DNA of 64,000 bases from PRO6 sp035565775 (GCA_035565775.1 DATMRW010000025.1:62001-126000), one strand, 5' to 3'. Positions 27,082 through 36,813 are shown, numbered from the stretch's first letter. Notes: generated by a model not told the origin, from the letters alone. Made by a program: numbers and translations.

Positions 27082-27260
27082 CGCCCGTCGATAGACCAGG
27101 ATCATGGCGGATGCTAGAGGCAATTGTGCAAAATCTAGTGTCCCCGCCGCGACGCGGCGTTCTGCCTCATTCCCGCTCGGTTTGCCCCTCGCTGCCACCA
27201 GGCTATCCGCCTGGCCTGTTCCCCGGCATTTTTCCTAATGTTCCCTTCGGCGCAGTTCCA

Positions 27261-28211
27261 ATGATCGACGTCCTCAACCTGGCGCTGCCTTATTTCGGGC
27301 TGATCTTCATCGGCTTCGCCTGCGGGCGCTACACGAAGATCCCGGAATCCGGCCTCGCATGGATGAATTTTTACGTTCTTTACGTGTCGCTGCCGGCGCT
27401 GTTTTTCCGAATCCTGTCGCGCACGCCATTCAGCGAGCTGAACAACCTGCCGTTCGTCGCATCGACGATGCTGGCGACCGCCCTTGCTTATTCGCTGGCG
27501 GTGGTCTGCGCCCGCTTCATCAACGGTCTGCCGATGCGGCAGGCGGCGATGGCGGGGTTGTGCGGCGGCTACGGCAACATCGGCTATATGGGGCCGGGGC
27601 TTGCCCTCGCAGTGCTCGGCACCAAGGCGGCGGCGCCGACGGCACTGGTCTTCTGTTTCGACAGCATTTTGCTGTTCTCGATCGTACCGTTGATGATGGC
27701 GCTGACCGACGGCACCAAGCGGCCGCTACTGCCGACCGTGGCGCGGGTGCTGCGCGAGATTTTTTTTCATCCGCTGATCGTCTCGACCTATATCGGCGTG
27801 CTCGCTGCCGCACTGAATTTCCAGCCGCCGGTCGCGGTCGACGGCGTGCTCAAATTCCTTGAAAGCTCGGCCGCGCCGGTCGCGCTGTTCACGCTCGGGG
27901 TCACGGTCGCGCTGCGTCCCTTCGGCGGTATTCCGTGGGAGCTGCCGGGCTCGATCCTAATCAAGCTGATCGTCCATCCGCTGATCCTGTTCGGCCTTCT
28001 GATGCTGCTCGGGCCGTTCAGCTACGAGTGGGCGGCAGCTGCGCTGCTGATGGCCTCGCTGCCGCCGGCGCTCAACGTATTCGTGATCGCCCGCCAGTAC
28101 GATACCTGGGTCGAACAGGCTTCGGCCGGTGTGCTGGTGGGAACCTTCGTCTCGGTGGTGACGCTCACGACGGTGATGTGGCTCCTGAAGACCGGAGCCA
28201 TCACATTCTAG
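27261..28211 (+). CDS. AEC-family (auxin efflux carrier-like) permease
   Basis: The start is set at ATG 27261 (MIDVLNLALPYFGLIFIGF), giving 316 residues; the frame is open upstream but the extra 50 residues are Pro/Arg-rich noise. About ten hydrophobic helices in two halves match the AEC transporter family, with YGNIGYMGPGLAL in the middle of the first half. AEC members move malate, malonate or other small organic acids, or auxin-like compounds; the substrate cannot be told here. It converges with the UbiH-type gene, with 22 bases between stops. Confidence 0.87.
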   Translation: MIDVLNLALPYFGLIFIGFACGRYTKIPESGLAWMNFYVLYVSLPALFFRILSRTPFSELNNLPFVASTMLATALAYSLAVVCARFINGLPMRQAAMAGLCGGYGNIGYMGPGLALAVLGTKAAAPTALVFCFDSILLFSIVPLMMALTDGTKRPLLPTVARVLREIFFHPLIVSTYIGVLAAALNFQPPVAVDGVLKFLESSAAPVALFTLGVTVALRPFGGIPWELPGSILIKLIVHPLILFGLLMLLGPFSYEWAAAALLMASLPPALNVFVIARQYDTWVEQASAGVLVGTFVSVVTLTTVMWLLKTGAITF

Positions 28212-28233
28212 CGAGGTAAGGGAGGGACCGGCG

Positions 28234-29460
28234 CTACCGGCCGGGCCCGTGGCGCGGCGGGGGCGGCGAGCGCCGCCATGACGGCTGAAGCCCCTCGCGC
28301 ATGGCGATCCGCCGCAGCGGGCCGACATTGGCGAGCAGGTGCATGCCGAAGGCGCGGAAAGCCTGCGTCGGCAGGAAGTCGCCGAGCAGGGTGCGGTTCG
28401 CCATGTCGACCGCCCAGGTTCGCGTGGTGATGTCGGCGCGCCGCGCCGATTCGAATTTGGTCAGCACGCGCGGTGATCCCGGATCTTCGCCCGCCTTCAG
28501 CGCTTCGGAGACGATCGCGGCAACGTCGGCGGCGTCGCGCAGGCCCAGATTGAGGCCCTGCGCGCCGATTGGCGGCAGCACATGCGCAGCTTCCCCGACA
28601 AGGACGATGCGGTGGGCGGCAAAGCGCGACGGCCGCTCGATCGCGAGCGGGAAGGTGTGGCGGCCCGGCGCGACGGTGACGCGGCCGTAGATCGACTGCA
28701 TCTGGCGCTCGACTATTTCCGCCAGTTCCGCATCGCTCATCTCGACCATGCGCGCGGCTTCGGCCGGCGTCGTCACCCAGACGACGCTCGAGCGATTGCC
28801 CGGCAGCGGCACGAATACGCATGGGCCGTGCGCGGTATGAAATTCGGTCGAGGTGTCGTGGTGCGGCCGCGCATGGCTGATGTTGAAGGTCACGGCCGCC
28901 TGATGCAGGGCGCGGCTGTCGACGGTGATGCCGGCGGCGCTGCGGCACAGCGAGCGGCGCCCGTCAGCGCCGATCACCAGCGGCGTCGCCAGTTTCCGGC
29001 CGCCCTGCGTCGTGATTTCGACCGCGTCCGCATGGGGCGTAACGGTGGCGGCCTCGTCGTCGATGCGCGTGAGGTTCGGCAGTTCGGCGCAGCGCTGTTC
29101 GAGTGCGGCGACGAGATTGGCATTCTCGATGTTGTAGCCGAAGGTTTCAAGCTTGATCTCGTCGCTGGAGAACCGGATCTCCGGCGCGTGAAACAGGCGG
29201 TGGGTGTCGTCGATGAGCCGCATCACGCGCAGCGGCGCGGCCTTGTCCGCACAGCGCCGCCAGACGTCGAGCCGCTCGAGCAACTCATGCGAGCCGCCGA
29301 GGAGGGCGGTGGTGCGGTTGTCCGAGTAGGGTGCGAGGCGAGCGATCAGCGCAGTGCGCGCACCGGCCTCGCAGAGCGCGATTGCGGCGGTCAGCCCGGC
29401 GGGACCGCCGCCGATCACCGCGCAATCAAAACCATTTTGGCTGTCCAGCCTCTTCGTCAT
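28234..29460 (-). CDS. UbiH/Coq6-family FAD-dependent monooxygenase
   Basis: The 408-residue flavoprotein has an N-terminal Rossmann dinucleotide-binding motif (VIGGGPAGL, residues 16–24), the middle DG motif (IGADGRRSLCR) and the C-terminal FAD motif GEAAHVLPPIGAQGLNLGLRD. The last pattern is characteristic of ubiquinone-ring hydroxylases. It probably hydroxylates the ubiquinone ring at one position. Alphaproteobacteria hold UbiH, UbiF, UbiL and UbiM variants, so I do not name the position. No ubiquinone genes lie next to it. Confidence 0.88.
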   Translation of the reverse strand: MTKRLDSQNGFDCAVIGGGPAGLTAAIALCEAGARTALIARLAPYSDNRTTALLGGSHELLERLDVWRRCADKAAPLRVMRLIDDTHRLFHAPEIRFSSDEIKLETFGYNIENANLVAALEQRCAELPNLTRIDDEAATVTPHADAVEITTQGGRKLATPLVIGADGRRSLCRSAAGITVDSRALHQAAVTFNISHARPHHDTSTEFHTAHGPCVFVPLPGNRSSVVWVTTPAEAARMVEMSDAELAEIVERQMQSIYGRVTVAPGRHTFPLAIERPSRFAAHRIVLVGEAAHVLPPIGAQGLNLGLRDAADVAAIVSEALKAGEDPGSPRVLTKFESARRADITTRTWAVDMANRTLLGDFLPTQAFRAFGMHLLANVGPLRRIAMREGLQPSWRRSPPPPRHGPGR

Positions 29461-29644
29461 TGCGTCGTCGCCATCTCATCCGCAGCTTGCGCCGGGGCAT
29501 CGTCACTGCTCCGGCCGTAGTCCTCGCCGGGGAGGAAGTCACCTTTGCCCGGGGCGGTAAAATTTGCAACCGCGGCGTCTTCGCACCTGCACCATCCCGT
29601 TTTCTCACTGCGCGATCAGAACGGTTAGCCCGGATCCTTAGAGC

Positions 29645-29659
29645 AACAGTATAACTGTT
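29645..29659. promoter_or_regulatory. Perfect inverted repeat upstream of the quinone oxidoreductase
   Basis: AACAGT-ATA-ACTGTT is a perfect 6-bp inverted repeat with a 3-base spacer, 65 bases upstream of the start codon at 29724. Size and position suit an operator for a dimeric repressor, but no regulator gene is adjacent. Confidence 0.4.
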
Positions 29660-29723
29660 CCGGCGATATTGACATCGCGCCTCCGATGTCTTTCGCTGCC
29701 ACAACTGTTGAAGGGAGAGAGCT

Positions 29724-30698
29724 ATGGCCAAGGCGATGCGCGTTCATCAGGTCGGCGGACCTGAGGCGATGATTTACGAAGATATCGAGATCCCGGCACC
29801 GGGGCCCGGCGAGGTCCGCATCCGCCAGAACGTCATCGGCCTCAACTTCATTGACGTATATTTCCGCACCGGCCTCTACAAGGCCCCCGGCCTGCCATTC
29901 ATCGTCGGCAACGAGGCGGCAGGCGAGGTGATCGAGACCGGTCCGGGCGTCACCGAGTTCCACCCCGGCGACCGCGTGGCCTATTATTCCAACCTCGGGG
30001 CCTATGCGTCGGAGCGCAACATCGCGGCGGCGAGCCTCGTGAAGCTGCCGGACCAGATCACCGACGAGCAGGCCGCCGTCCTCATGCTCAAGGGCATGAC
30101 GGTCTATTATCTCCTCAACAAGACGTTCAAGGTCGAGCCGGGACACCGGGTTCTCATTCACGCCGCCGCGGGCGGCATTGGCCTGATGGCCTGCCAATGG
30201 GCCAAGGCTCTCGGCGCGCAGGTGATCGGCACGGTCGGCTCCAAGGCCAAGGCCGAACTGGCCATGGCGAATGGCTGCGATCACGTCATCCTCTACAACG
30301 AGGAAAACTTCGTAGACCGCGTGAAGCAGATCACCGGGGGAGCGCTTTGCGATGTGGTCTATGACAGCGTCGGCAAGACCACATTCCCGGGCTCGCTGTC
30401 CTGCCTGCGCAGACGCGGCCTGTTCGTGTCGTTCGGCAACGCCTCCGGTCCGGTGCCTCCGTTCGCGCTGGCCGAGCTCAACAATCATGGCTCGCTGTTC
30501 GCAACGCGGCCGAAGTTGAATGACTACATCACCAACCGTGAGGAACTGCTCGAGGCGGCAGATACACTGTTCTCGGCTGTGCTGAGTGGCAAGCTGAAAA
30601 TCGCGATCAATCACGCATACGCTCTCAAGGATGCGGCAAAGGCTCACATCGATCTTGAGAGCCGTGCGACGACGGGCGCGTCGATCCTGCGTCCTTGA
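29724..30698 (+). CDS. qor: NADPH:quinone oxidoreductase (zeta-crystallin type)
   Basis: The 324-residue zinc-free MDR-superfamily enzyme reduces quinones or other enone compounds with NADPH in the cytoplasm. The N terminus MAKAMRVHQVGGPEAM is typical. The quinone-reductase signature is around GNEAAGEVIETGPGVTEF and the nucleotide-binding AAAGGIGLMACQWAKALGA is at about residues 148–167. The start follows a good ribosome-binding site (GAAGGGAGAG). The gene is monocistronic, with a terminator downstream and a perfect inverted repeat upstream. Confidence 0.93.
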   Translation: MAKAMRVHQVGGPEAMIYEDIEIPAPGPGEVRIRQNVIGLNFIDVYFRTGLYKAPGLPFIVGNEAAGEVIETGPGVTEFHPGDRVAYYSNLGAYASERNIAAASLVKLPDQITDEQAAVLMLKGMTVYYLLNKTFKVEPGHRVLIHAAAGGIGLMACQWAKALGAQVIGTVGSKAKAELAMANGCDHVILYNEENFVDRVKQITGGALCDVVYDSVGKTTFPGSLSCLRRRGLFVSFGNASGPVPPFALAELNNHGSLFATRPKLNDYITNREELLEAADTLFSAVLSGKLKIAINHAYALKDAAKAHIDLESRATTGASILRP

Positions 30699-30722
30699 TC
30701 GGAACGCTCCGCGCCAACAAGC

Positions 30723-30749
30723 AAAAATGCCCCCGCGCGGGGCATTTTT
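30723..30749 (+). terminator. Intrinsic terminator after qor
   Basis: AAAAATGCCCC (30723–30733) pairs with GGGGCATTTTT (30739–30749) around a 5-nt loop. The A/T ends make it usable from both sides. Confidence 0.88.
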
Positions 30750-30851
30750 CGTGTTCGCATCGTTGTCGTTACCATCCGGCGCCGTGTGAGTGTGACAGTG
30801 TTACCGCCGTTTCCGCTTGACAGTTTGCGGCAATAGCGTTTCCTTGCGCGC

Positions 30852-31226
30852 ATGCAAGGCCGGTCGAGCACAGTATTCGCAAACGCTTCGCACAAGCCGA
30901 TTTTCCGTCGGCTGGTGCTGGGCTTTTGCTTGCTGGCGTTCCTTCTCGTCGGCTTTAGCCATCATCTCGCAGCCGAGCACTATGGCTTGGCCACCAAGCA
31001 TGCCGTCGTGCTGATGGATGACGGCCCTGATGGCGATGATGGCGGCAGCGTAGTGCTTGCGCATGGTTCGCAGTGCTGCTGTGCCTGCATGGCATTCGTC
31101 GCGCCCGAATTCGGCTGCCTCGGCCTGCCAAACGATCCCGCCGCAACCGAGATCGCAGCGATTTCTGATGCGCGTCACGGGGAGGCCGCGACGCGAGAGC
31201 CGCCCCCACCAAAATCCCTGACCTGA
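30852..31226 (+). CDS. Small Cys/His-rich exported or anchored protein ahead of the Czc operon
   Basis: The 124-residue product has an N-terminal hydrophobic helix (about residues 20–40, LVLGFCLLAFLLVGF) and then a short domain with HH, an acidic stretch DDGPDGDDGG, and the Cys cluster HGSQCCCACMAF. It ends in a Pro-rich tail. I do not recognise a named family. The Cys and His content and the position 62 bases before czcC suggest periplasmic metal binding or sensing for the efflux operon (inference). Reverse frames here lack such features. Confidence 0.62.
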   Translation: MQGRSSTVFANASHKPIFRRLVLGFCLLAFLLVGFSHHLAAEHYGLATKHAVVLMDDGPDGDDGGSVVLAHGSQCCCACMAFVAPEFGCLGLPNDPAATEIAAISDARHGEAATREPPPPKSLT

Positions 31227-31288
31227 GCGAACGTCACGGCGCCGCGCAAAGGGGCTGCCACTACTGTTCTTTGGTCACGGTATCATTC

Positions 31289-32590
31289 ATGTTTCCATCT
31301 CGCGCATTGGCTTGCGCGCTTTCCGTGTTGATCGCCAGCGGCAGTGCCGGCCTGGCGGGTAACGCTTTCGCGCAGTCCACCAAACGGGCAGCGCCCGCGC
31401 GCAGCCTGACTTTGACCGATGCGCTGCAGCGCGCGCTCGCGGCCAATCCACGTCTGACGGCGGCCGAGCGCGATCTCGGCGTGGCGCTGGGGCGGCAGGT
31501 GCAGGCCGGCGCCATTCCCAATCCTGAACTGTCGATCGAACTCGATAACAGCTTTGGCTCGGGCGCTTATCGCGGCACGCGCTCCGCCGAGAGCACGGTG
31601 CAGCTCAGCCAGTTGATCGAACTCGGCGGCAAGCGCGGGGCGCGGATCGCGGCAGGGGCCGCGGGTTACGACGCCGCCCATTGGGAGCGCTCCGCCGTTC
31701 GCCTCGAGATCGTGTCCGAGACGGCGGTGGCCTTCGTCAATCTTCTCGGGGCGCAGCGCCGCGTCCAGATCTTCGACGTTCAGATCGAGCGCCTTCAGCA
31801 ACTGACGCCGCTGCTCCAGAAGCGCATCGATGCCGGCGCGTCGTCGCCCGCCGATATCGCCCGCGCGGAGGTAGCGGCCGATCTTGCGCGGGCCGATCGG
31901 GCGCGGGCCAAGGTCTCCGTTGCGACTGCGCGCCGCGAGCTTGCTGCGCTGATGGGCAAAACCGCGCCGGATTTCCCCGCGGTTTCGGGCGACCTGCTGC
32001 GCGTCGGCCGCCCGCCGGCTTTTCAGACGGTGCTTGGCGCAGTGGAGGCTAATCCGCAGCTGATGCGCTGGACCGCCGTGCGGGCGCAGCGCAACGCCGA
32101 GCTCTTGAGCGCGCGGCTCAAAAGCGTGCCCGACGTTCGCGTCGGCGTCGGCTGGCGGAATTTTCAGGACAGCGGCGACAACGCCGTCCGCCTCAATGTC
32201 GCGATCCCGCTGCCGGTCTGGGACCAGAACCAGGGCGGTATTCTCGAGGCGCGCGAGAGCCTCGCCAAGACTGACGCGGAGCGCGCGATCAACCGCACCG
32301 CGCTGATCCGTCTGCTCGGCCGCGCCCATGACACCATCGGCGGCGCGCTGGAGGAGATTTCGATTTTGCAACGCTCCGCCATTCCGAAATCGAGACAGGC
32401 GCTGGAGACGATCGAGAGCGGCTATGCGCAGGGACGCTTCACGCTGCTCGATCTCCTCGACGTGCAGTCGGCCGCTGCCCAGGCGGCGCTGCGCGAGCTC
32501 GATGCGCTGGTGATCTTTCACACCGCCGTTGCCACCATGGAAGGGCTGACCGGCAGCCCGCTGACATTGAGCCGGGGAGGCGTGCGATGA
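31289..32590 (+). CDS. czcC: CzcC-like outer-membrane efflux protein (TolC family)
   Basis: The start is set at ATG 31289 (MFPSRALACALSV), giving 433 residues with a signal peptide ending near NAFAQS. The body is a helical TolC-type protein with two repeats; LTLTDALQRALAANPRLTAAERDL is the usual first helix and IPNPELSIELDN is typical of CzcC. It forms the outer-membrane channel of the heavy-metal RND pump encoded by the next two genes. The stop overlaps czcB by four bases (ATGA). Confidence 0.9.
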   Translation: MFPSRALACALSVLIASGSAGLAGNAFAQSTKRAAPARSLTLTDALQRALAANPRLTAAERDLGVALGRQVQAGAIPNPELSIELDNSFGSGAYRGTRSAESTVQLSQLIELGGKRGARIAAGAAGYDAAHWERSAVRLEIVSETAVAFVNLLGAQRRVQIFDVQIERLQQLTPLLQKRIDAGASSPADIARAEVAADLARADRARAKVSVATARRELAALMGKTAPDFPAVSGDLLRVGRPPAFQTVLGAVEANPQLMRWTAVRAQRNAELLSARLKSVPDVRVGVGWRNFQDSGDNAVRLNVAIPLPVWDQNQGGILEARESLAKTDAERAINRTALIRLLGRAHDTIGGALEEISILQRSAIPKSRQALETIESGYAQGRFTLLDLLDVQSAAAQAALRELDALVIFHTAVATMEGLTGSPLTLSRGGVR

Positions 32591-33540
32591 GACGTTTTGC
32601 AACATTTTTGATGGCCATCGCGATTATCGGCGGAGTCGGGTTCTTCATTTTCCGCACGGTACAGAAGCCGCAGGAGCCGGCCAAAAGCGTCGCGGCGGCC
32701 GCTTACGCGCGCGACGATCACGAAGATGGGGTCGCGCTCAGCGCGGCCAAGATCGCTGCCGCGGGGATCGAGATCGAGCGCGCCGCGCCGGGCGTTCTGC
32801 GCGACAGCCTGACGCTGAACGGCATCATCCAGCCCAATCAGGAGGCGCTGGTTCAGATCACGCCGCGCTTTGCCGGCGTCGTCCGCGAGCTGCGCAAGCG
32901 GATCGGCGACGAGGTCCAGAAGGGCGAGGTGCTCGCCACGATCGAGAGCAACCAGAGCCTGACCGCCTATGAACTGAAAACGCCAATCGGCGGCACGATC
33001 ATCGAGCGGCAGGCCTCGCTCGGCGAATATGCCTCGGAGCAGAAGGCGGCCTTCATTGTCGCCGATCTCTCGACGGTGTGGATCGACTTTTCGGTCTATC
33101 GCCGCGATTTCAGCCGGGTGCGAACCGGCGATACGGTGCTGATCGATCCGGAAGACGGCGGCGCGCCGATCGAGGCAAAGATCACCTATGTCTCGCCGAT
33201 CGGCACCAGCGATACGCAGAGCGGCCTTGCGCGCGCGGTCGTGAAGAACGATCAGAACCGGCTGCGGCCGGGGCTGTTCGTGACCGGGCGCCTGATGCTG
33301 ACGCCGAAGCAGGCGGCGGTGGTCGTCCATGCCAGTGCCCTGCAGATGCACGACAACCGGACCGTGGTGTTCGTGCGGCATGGCGATCATTTCGAGCCGC
33401 GCGCGATCGAGGTTGGCGAGCGCGACCACGACCGTGTCGAGGTCCTGGCCGGATTGCAGCCCGACGAGCACTACGCCGCCAAGAACAGCTTTGTCGTCAA
33501 GGCGGAGCTGAACAAGGGCGCGGCGAGCCATGCGCATTGA
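32587..33540 (+). CDS. czcB: CzcB-like periplasmic adaptor (membrane fusion protein)
   Basis: The 317-residue protein has an N-terminal membrane anchor (residues 7–25), a short acidic/His stretch (ARDDHEDGVAL) and a HlyD-type barrel-sandwich domain (ITPRFAGVVRELRKRIGDEV to LKTPIGGTIIERQ). A beta-barrel domain and a His-ending tail (SHAH) follow. It links CzcA in the inner membrane to CzcC. It is shorter than CzcB of Cupriavidus and lacks a long helical hairpin. It is translationally coupled to czcC. Confidence 0.9.
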   Translation: MRRFATFLMAIAIIGGVGFFIFRTVQKPQEPAKSVAAAAYARDDHEDGVALSAAKIAAAGIEIERAAPGVLRDSLTLNGIIQPNQEALVQITPRFAGVVRELRKRIGDEVQKGEVLATIESNQSLTAYELKTPIGGTIIERQASLGEYASEQKAAFIVADLSTVWIDFSVYRRDFSRVRTGDTVLIDPEDGGAPIEAKITYVSPIGTSDTQSGLARAVVKNDQNRLRPGLFVTGRLMLTPKQAAVVVHASALQMHDNRTVVFVRHGDHFEPRAIEVGERDHDRVEVLAGLQPDEHYAAKNSFVVKAELNKGAASHAH

Positions 33541-33555
33541 TCTGGAGTTGTTCGC

Positions 33556-36500
33556 ATGATTGATGCGGTTGTCGCCTTCGCGATCCGCCAGCGCTGGCTC
33601 GTGATGTTCGCCGTGCTCGGCATGGCAGCACTGGGCGGGTGGAATTTCACGCGCCTGCCGATCGATGCCGTGCCGGACATCACCAATGTGCAGGTGCAGA
33701 TCAACACCAGCGCCCCGGGCTATTCGCCGCTCGAGGTCGAGCAGCGCATCACCTTTCCGATCGAGACCGCGATGGGCGGCCTGCCGCGCCTGCAGCACAC
33801 CCGCTCGTTGTCGCGCTACGGCCTGAGTCAGGTCACGGTCGTGTTCGAGGACGGCACCGACATCTACTTCGCCCGTCAGCTCGTCAATGAGCGCATCCAG
33901 CAGGCGCGCGAGCGCATTCCCGCCGGCGCCGAGGCGATGATGGGGCCGATCTCGACCGGCCTTGGCGAAATTTTCATGTACAGCGTCGAGGCTGCCGCCG
34001 GCACTGCAGCGAATGCCCCCGAACTGACCGAGCTGCGCACGGCGCAGGACTGGATCATCAAGCCGCAGTTGCGCACCGTTCCCGGTGTCGTCGAGGTCAA
34101 TTCAATCGGCGGCTTTGAGAAGCAGTTTCACGTTCTGCCGAACCCGGCGCGGCTCATCGCCTATCGGCTGAGCTTTCGCGATGTGATGGCGGCGCTGGCG
34201 TCCAACAACGCCAATGTCGGGGCGGGCTATATCGAGCGTAACGGCGAGCAGTATCTGGTGCGCACGCCGGGGCAGGTGGCCTCGATTGCGGATATCCGCG
34301 ACATCGTGGTGACGACGCGGGGCAACGTTCCGATCCGCATCGGCGACATTGCCGACGTGCGCGAGGGACGCGACCTTCGCACCGGCGCGGCGACGCTCGG
34401 CGGGCAGGAAACCGTGCTCGGCACGGCCATGCTTCTGATGGGCGAGAACAGCCGCACGGTTGCCCAGCGCGTTTCCGAGAAGCTCGACGAGATTGCCAGA
34501 TCGCTGCCCGAGGGCATTGTCGCGCGGACGGTTTATGACCGCACCAAACTCGTCGATGCGACGATCGCCACCGTCCGGCAAAACCTGGTCGAGGGCGCGC
34601 TGCTCGTCATTGTCGTTCTGTTCGTGCTGCTCGGCAATTTCCGCGCCGCGATTGTCACTGCCTGCGTCATTCCGCTGGCGATGCTGTTCACCATCACCGG
34701 CATGGTCGAAAGCAGGGTCAGCGCCAATCTTCTGAGCCTCGGGGCGCTTGATTTCGGCATCATCATCGATGGTGCGGTGATCATCGTCGAAAACTGCCTG
34801 CGGCTGCTCGCCGTCGAACAGGCGCGGCGCGGGCGGCTTCTTTCGCGGGCCGAGCGGTTCGAGACCATCCGCCTCGGCGCGGGCGAGGTGATCAGGCCGA
34901 GCCTGTTTGGCACGATGATCATCGCCGTGGTGTATCTGCCGATCCTGACGCTGAGCGGCGTCGAAGGAAAGATGTTCACGCCGATGGCGCTGACCGTGCT
35001 GATGGCCTTGGCCGGCGCGGCGCTGCTCTCGATGACTTTTGTGCCGGCGGCGGTGGCCCTGTTCGTGACCGGCCGGGTTTCCGAGCACGAGAACTTTTTG
35101 ATGCGCGGCGCGCGCCGCATCTATCTGCCGCTGCTCAACGCATCGATCCGGCATCGCGCGCTGGTCAGCATCGCCGCTGCCGGGCTGATCGTCGTTGCCG
35201 GCGTCGGCGCGACGCGGATGGGCGGCGAGTTCATACCGAGCCTCGACGAGGGCGATGCGGCCATTCAGGCGCTGCGCCTGCCGGGCACGAGCCTCACGCA
35301 GTCGGTCGAGATGCAGCTCGCGCTGGAGCGGCGGCTCATGAAGATACCGGAGGTGAAGGAGGTGTTTGCCCGCGTCGGCACCGCCGAGGTGGCGACCGAT
35401 CCGATGCCGCCGTCGATCTCCGATGGTTATGTGATGCTCAAGCCGCGCCGCGAGTGGCCCGACCCGTCCAAGACCAAGTCGGCCCTGGTCAACGAAATCG
35501 AGAAAGCCGCGGAAGAGATTCCGGGCAGCAGCTATGAGCTCTCCCAGCCGATCCAGTTGCGCTTCAACGAGTTGATTTCCGGCGTGCGCAGCGATGTCGG
35601 CGTCAAAATCTTCGGTGACAATCTCGACACGCTGTTCGGCGTTGCCGGGCAGGTCGCGGCGGTGCTGCAGTCGCTGCACGGCGCCGCCGATGTGATGACC
35701 GAGCAAGTCGAGGGTCTGCCTGTGCTCACGGTGAAGCTCGACCGGCCGGCGCTGTCGCGCCTCGGCATCAATGTCGGCGAAGTGCAGTCGATCGTCGAAG
35801 TGGCGATCGGCGGCAAGTCCGCTGGCCTTGTCTTCGAAGGCGACCGCCGGTTCGACATCGTCGTGCGGCTGCCCGAAGCCATGCGCATGGACGTCGAAGC
35901 GATCAAGGCATTGCCCATTCCGCTCCCCGGTGAAGCGACCGCGCCTCTGGTGCGGGCCGGGCTTGGTGGAGTGCCGGCGTTTCAGGCGCAGGGGCGGGCG
36001 CGGCATGTGCCGCTGTCGAGCGTCGCGACCATCGAGATTGCGCCGGGGCCCAACCAGATCAGCCGCGAGAACGGCAAGCGGCGCATCGTCGTGACGGCCA
36101 ATGTGCGCGACCGCGACCTCGGCTCGTTCGTCAGCGAGGCGCAGCGGCGTGTCGCCGAAAAGGTCAAGCTGCCGCCCGGCTACTGGATCGGGTGGGGAGG
36201 CCAGTACGAGCAGCTGGTGTCCGCGACGAAGCGCCTGACCATCGTGGTGCCGATCGTGCTGCTGTTGATCTTCCTGCTGCTCTATCTCAGCCTTGGATCA
36301 ATCGCGGACGCGGCGCTCGTGTTCAGCGGCGTGCCGCTCGCGCTCACCGGCGGCATTGCGGCGCTATGGCTGCGCGACATTCCGCTGTCGATCAGCGCCG
36401 GCGTCGGCTTTATCGCGCTGTCCGGCGTTGCGGTGCTCAACGGCCTCGTGATCGTGGCTTTCATCGAAAAGCTGCGGAGGGACGGGCGCGCGCTGCTCGA

Positions 36501-36738
36501 TGCGGTGCAGGAGGGGGCAATGACTCGGCTGCGGCCCGTGCTGATGACCGCGATGGTCGCCTCGCTCGGCTTCGTGCCGATGGCGCTGGCGACGGGGCCG
36601 GGAGCGGAGGTTCAGCGCCCGCTGGCGACGGTCGTCATCGGCGGGGTCATTTCCTCCACCATCCTGACGCTCTTGGTGCTTCCGGCGCTCTATGCGCTGT
36701 TCCGGCGCGAGCATGCGCCAGTGATCGCAGGCCTGTAG
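33556..36738 (+). CDS. czcA: CzcA-like heavy-metal RND efflux pump
   Basis: The 1060-residue inner-membrane antiporter has 12 helices and two large periplasmic loops. The fourth helix carries LDFGIIIDGAVIIVEN, matching the DFGxxxDGAVxxVEN pattern of the divalent-cation (Co/Zn/Cd) HME branch and not the monovalent Cu/Ag CusA type, so Co2+, Zn2+ or Cd2+ export is likely. It ends the operon with a 15-base gap after czcB. No two-component system is adjacent. Confidence 0.92.
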   Translation: MIDAVVAFAIRQRWLVMFAVLGMAALGGWNFTRLPIDAVPDITNVQVQINTSAPGYSPLEVEQRITFPIETAMGGLPRLQHTRSLSRYGLSQVTVVFEDGTDIYFARQLVNERIQQARERIPAGAEAMMGPISTGLGEIFMYSVEAAAGTAANAPELTELRTAQDWIIKPQLRTVPGVVEVNSIGGFEKQFHVLPNPARLIAYRLSFRDVMAALASNNANVGAGYIERNGEQYLVRTPGQVASIADIRDIVVTTRGNVPIRIGDIADVREGRDLRTGAATLGGQETVLGTAMLLMGENSRTVAQRVSEKLDEIARSLPEGIVARTVYDRTKLVDATIATVRQNLVEGALLVIVVLFVLLGNFRAAIVTACVIPLAMLFTITGMVESRVSANLLSLGALDFGIIIDGAVIIVENCLRLLAVEQARRGRLLSRAERFETIRLGAGEVIRPSLFGTMIIAVVYLPILTLSGVEGKMFTPMALTVLMALAGAALLSMTFVPAAVALFVTGRVSEHENFLMRGARRIYLPLLNASIRHRALVSIAAAGLIVVAGVGATRMGGEFIPSLDEGDAAIQALRLPGTSLTQSVEMQLALERRLMKIPEVKEVFARVGTAEVATDPMPPSISDGYVMLKPRREWPDPSKTKSALVNEIEKAAEEIPGSSYELSQPIQLRFNELISGVRSDVGVKIFGDNLDTLFGVAGQVAAVLQSLHGAADVMTEQVEGLPVLTVKLDRPALSRLGINVGEVQSIVEVAIGGKSAGLVFEGDRRFDIVVRLPEAMRMDVEAIKALPIPLPGEATAPLVRAGLGGVPAFQAQGRARHVPLSSVATIEIAPGPNQISRENGKRRIVVTANVRDRDLGSFVSEAQRRVAEKVKLPPGYWIGWGGQYEQLVSATKRLTIVVPIVLLLIFLLLYLSLGSIADAALVFSGVPLALTGGIAALWLRDIPLSISAGVGFIALSGVAVLNGLVIVAFIEKLRRDGRALLDAVQEGAMTRLRPVLMTAMVASLGFVPMALATGPGAEVQRPLATVVIGGVISSTILTLLVLPALYALFRREHAPVIAGL

Positions 36739-36758
36739 AGCTGCGACGCAAAGAAAAA

Positions 36759-36783
36759 CGGCGCCTCGCAAAGTGAGGCGCCG
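36759..36783. terminator. Terminator hairpin between czcA and the RidA-family gene
   Basis: CGGCGCCTC (36759–36767) pairs perfectly with GAGGCGCCG (36775–36783). It lies between two convergent genes and has an A-rich stretch before it, so for the minus-strand gene it reads as stem then T-run. Confidence 0.8.
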
Positions 36784-36813
36784 GAGTTCGATTAGCGGAG
36801 TAGTTGTCGAAGT

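Noticed and set aside
26749..27198. Longer N terminus for HspQ starting at 27198
   Set aside because: The extra 39 residues are unlike HspQ and overlap the likely promoter; the family start MIKARTAKF is at 27081.
34102..36006. 634-residue minus-strand open frame opposite czcA
   Set aside because: Antisense shadow of an RND pump gene with no recognisable domain.
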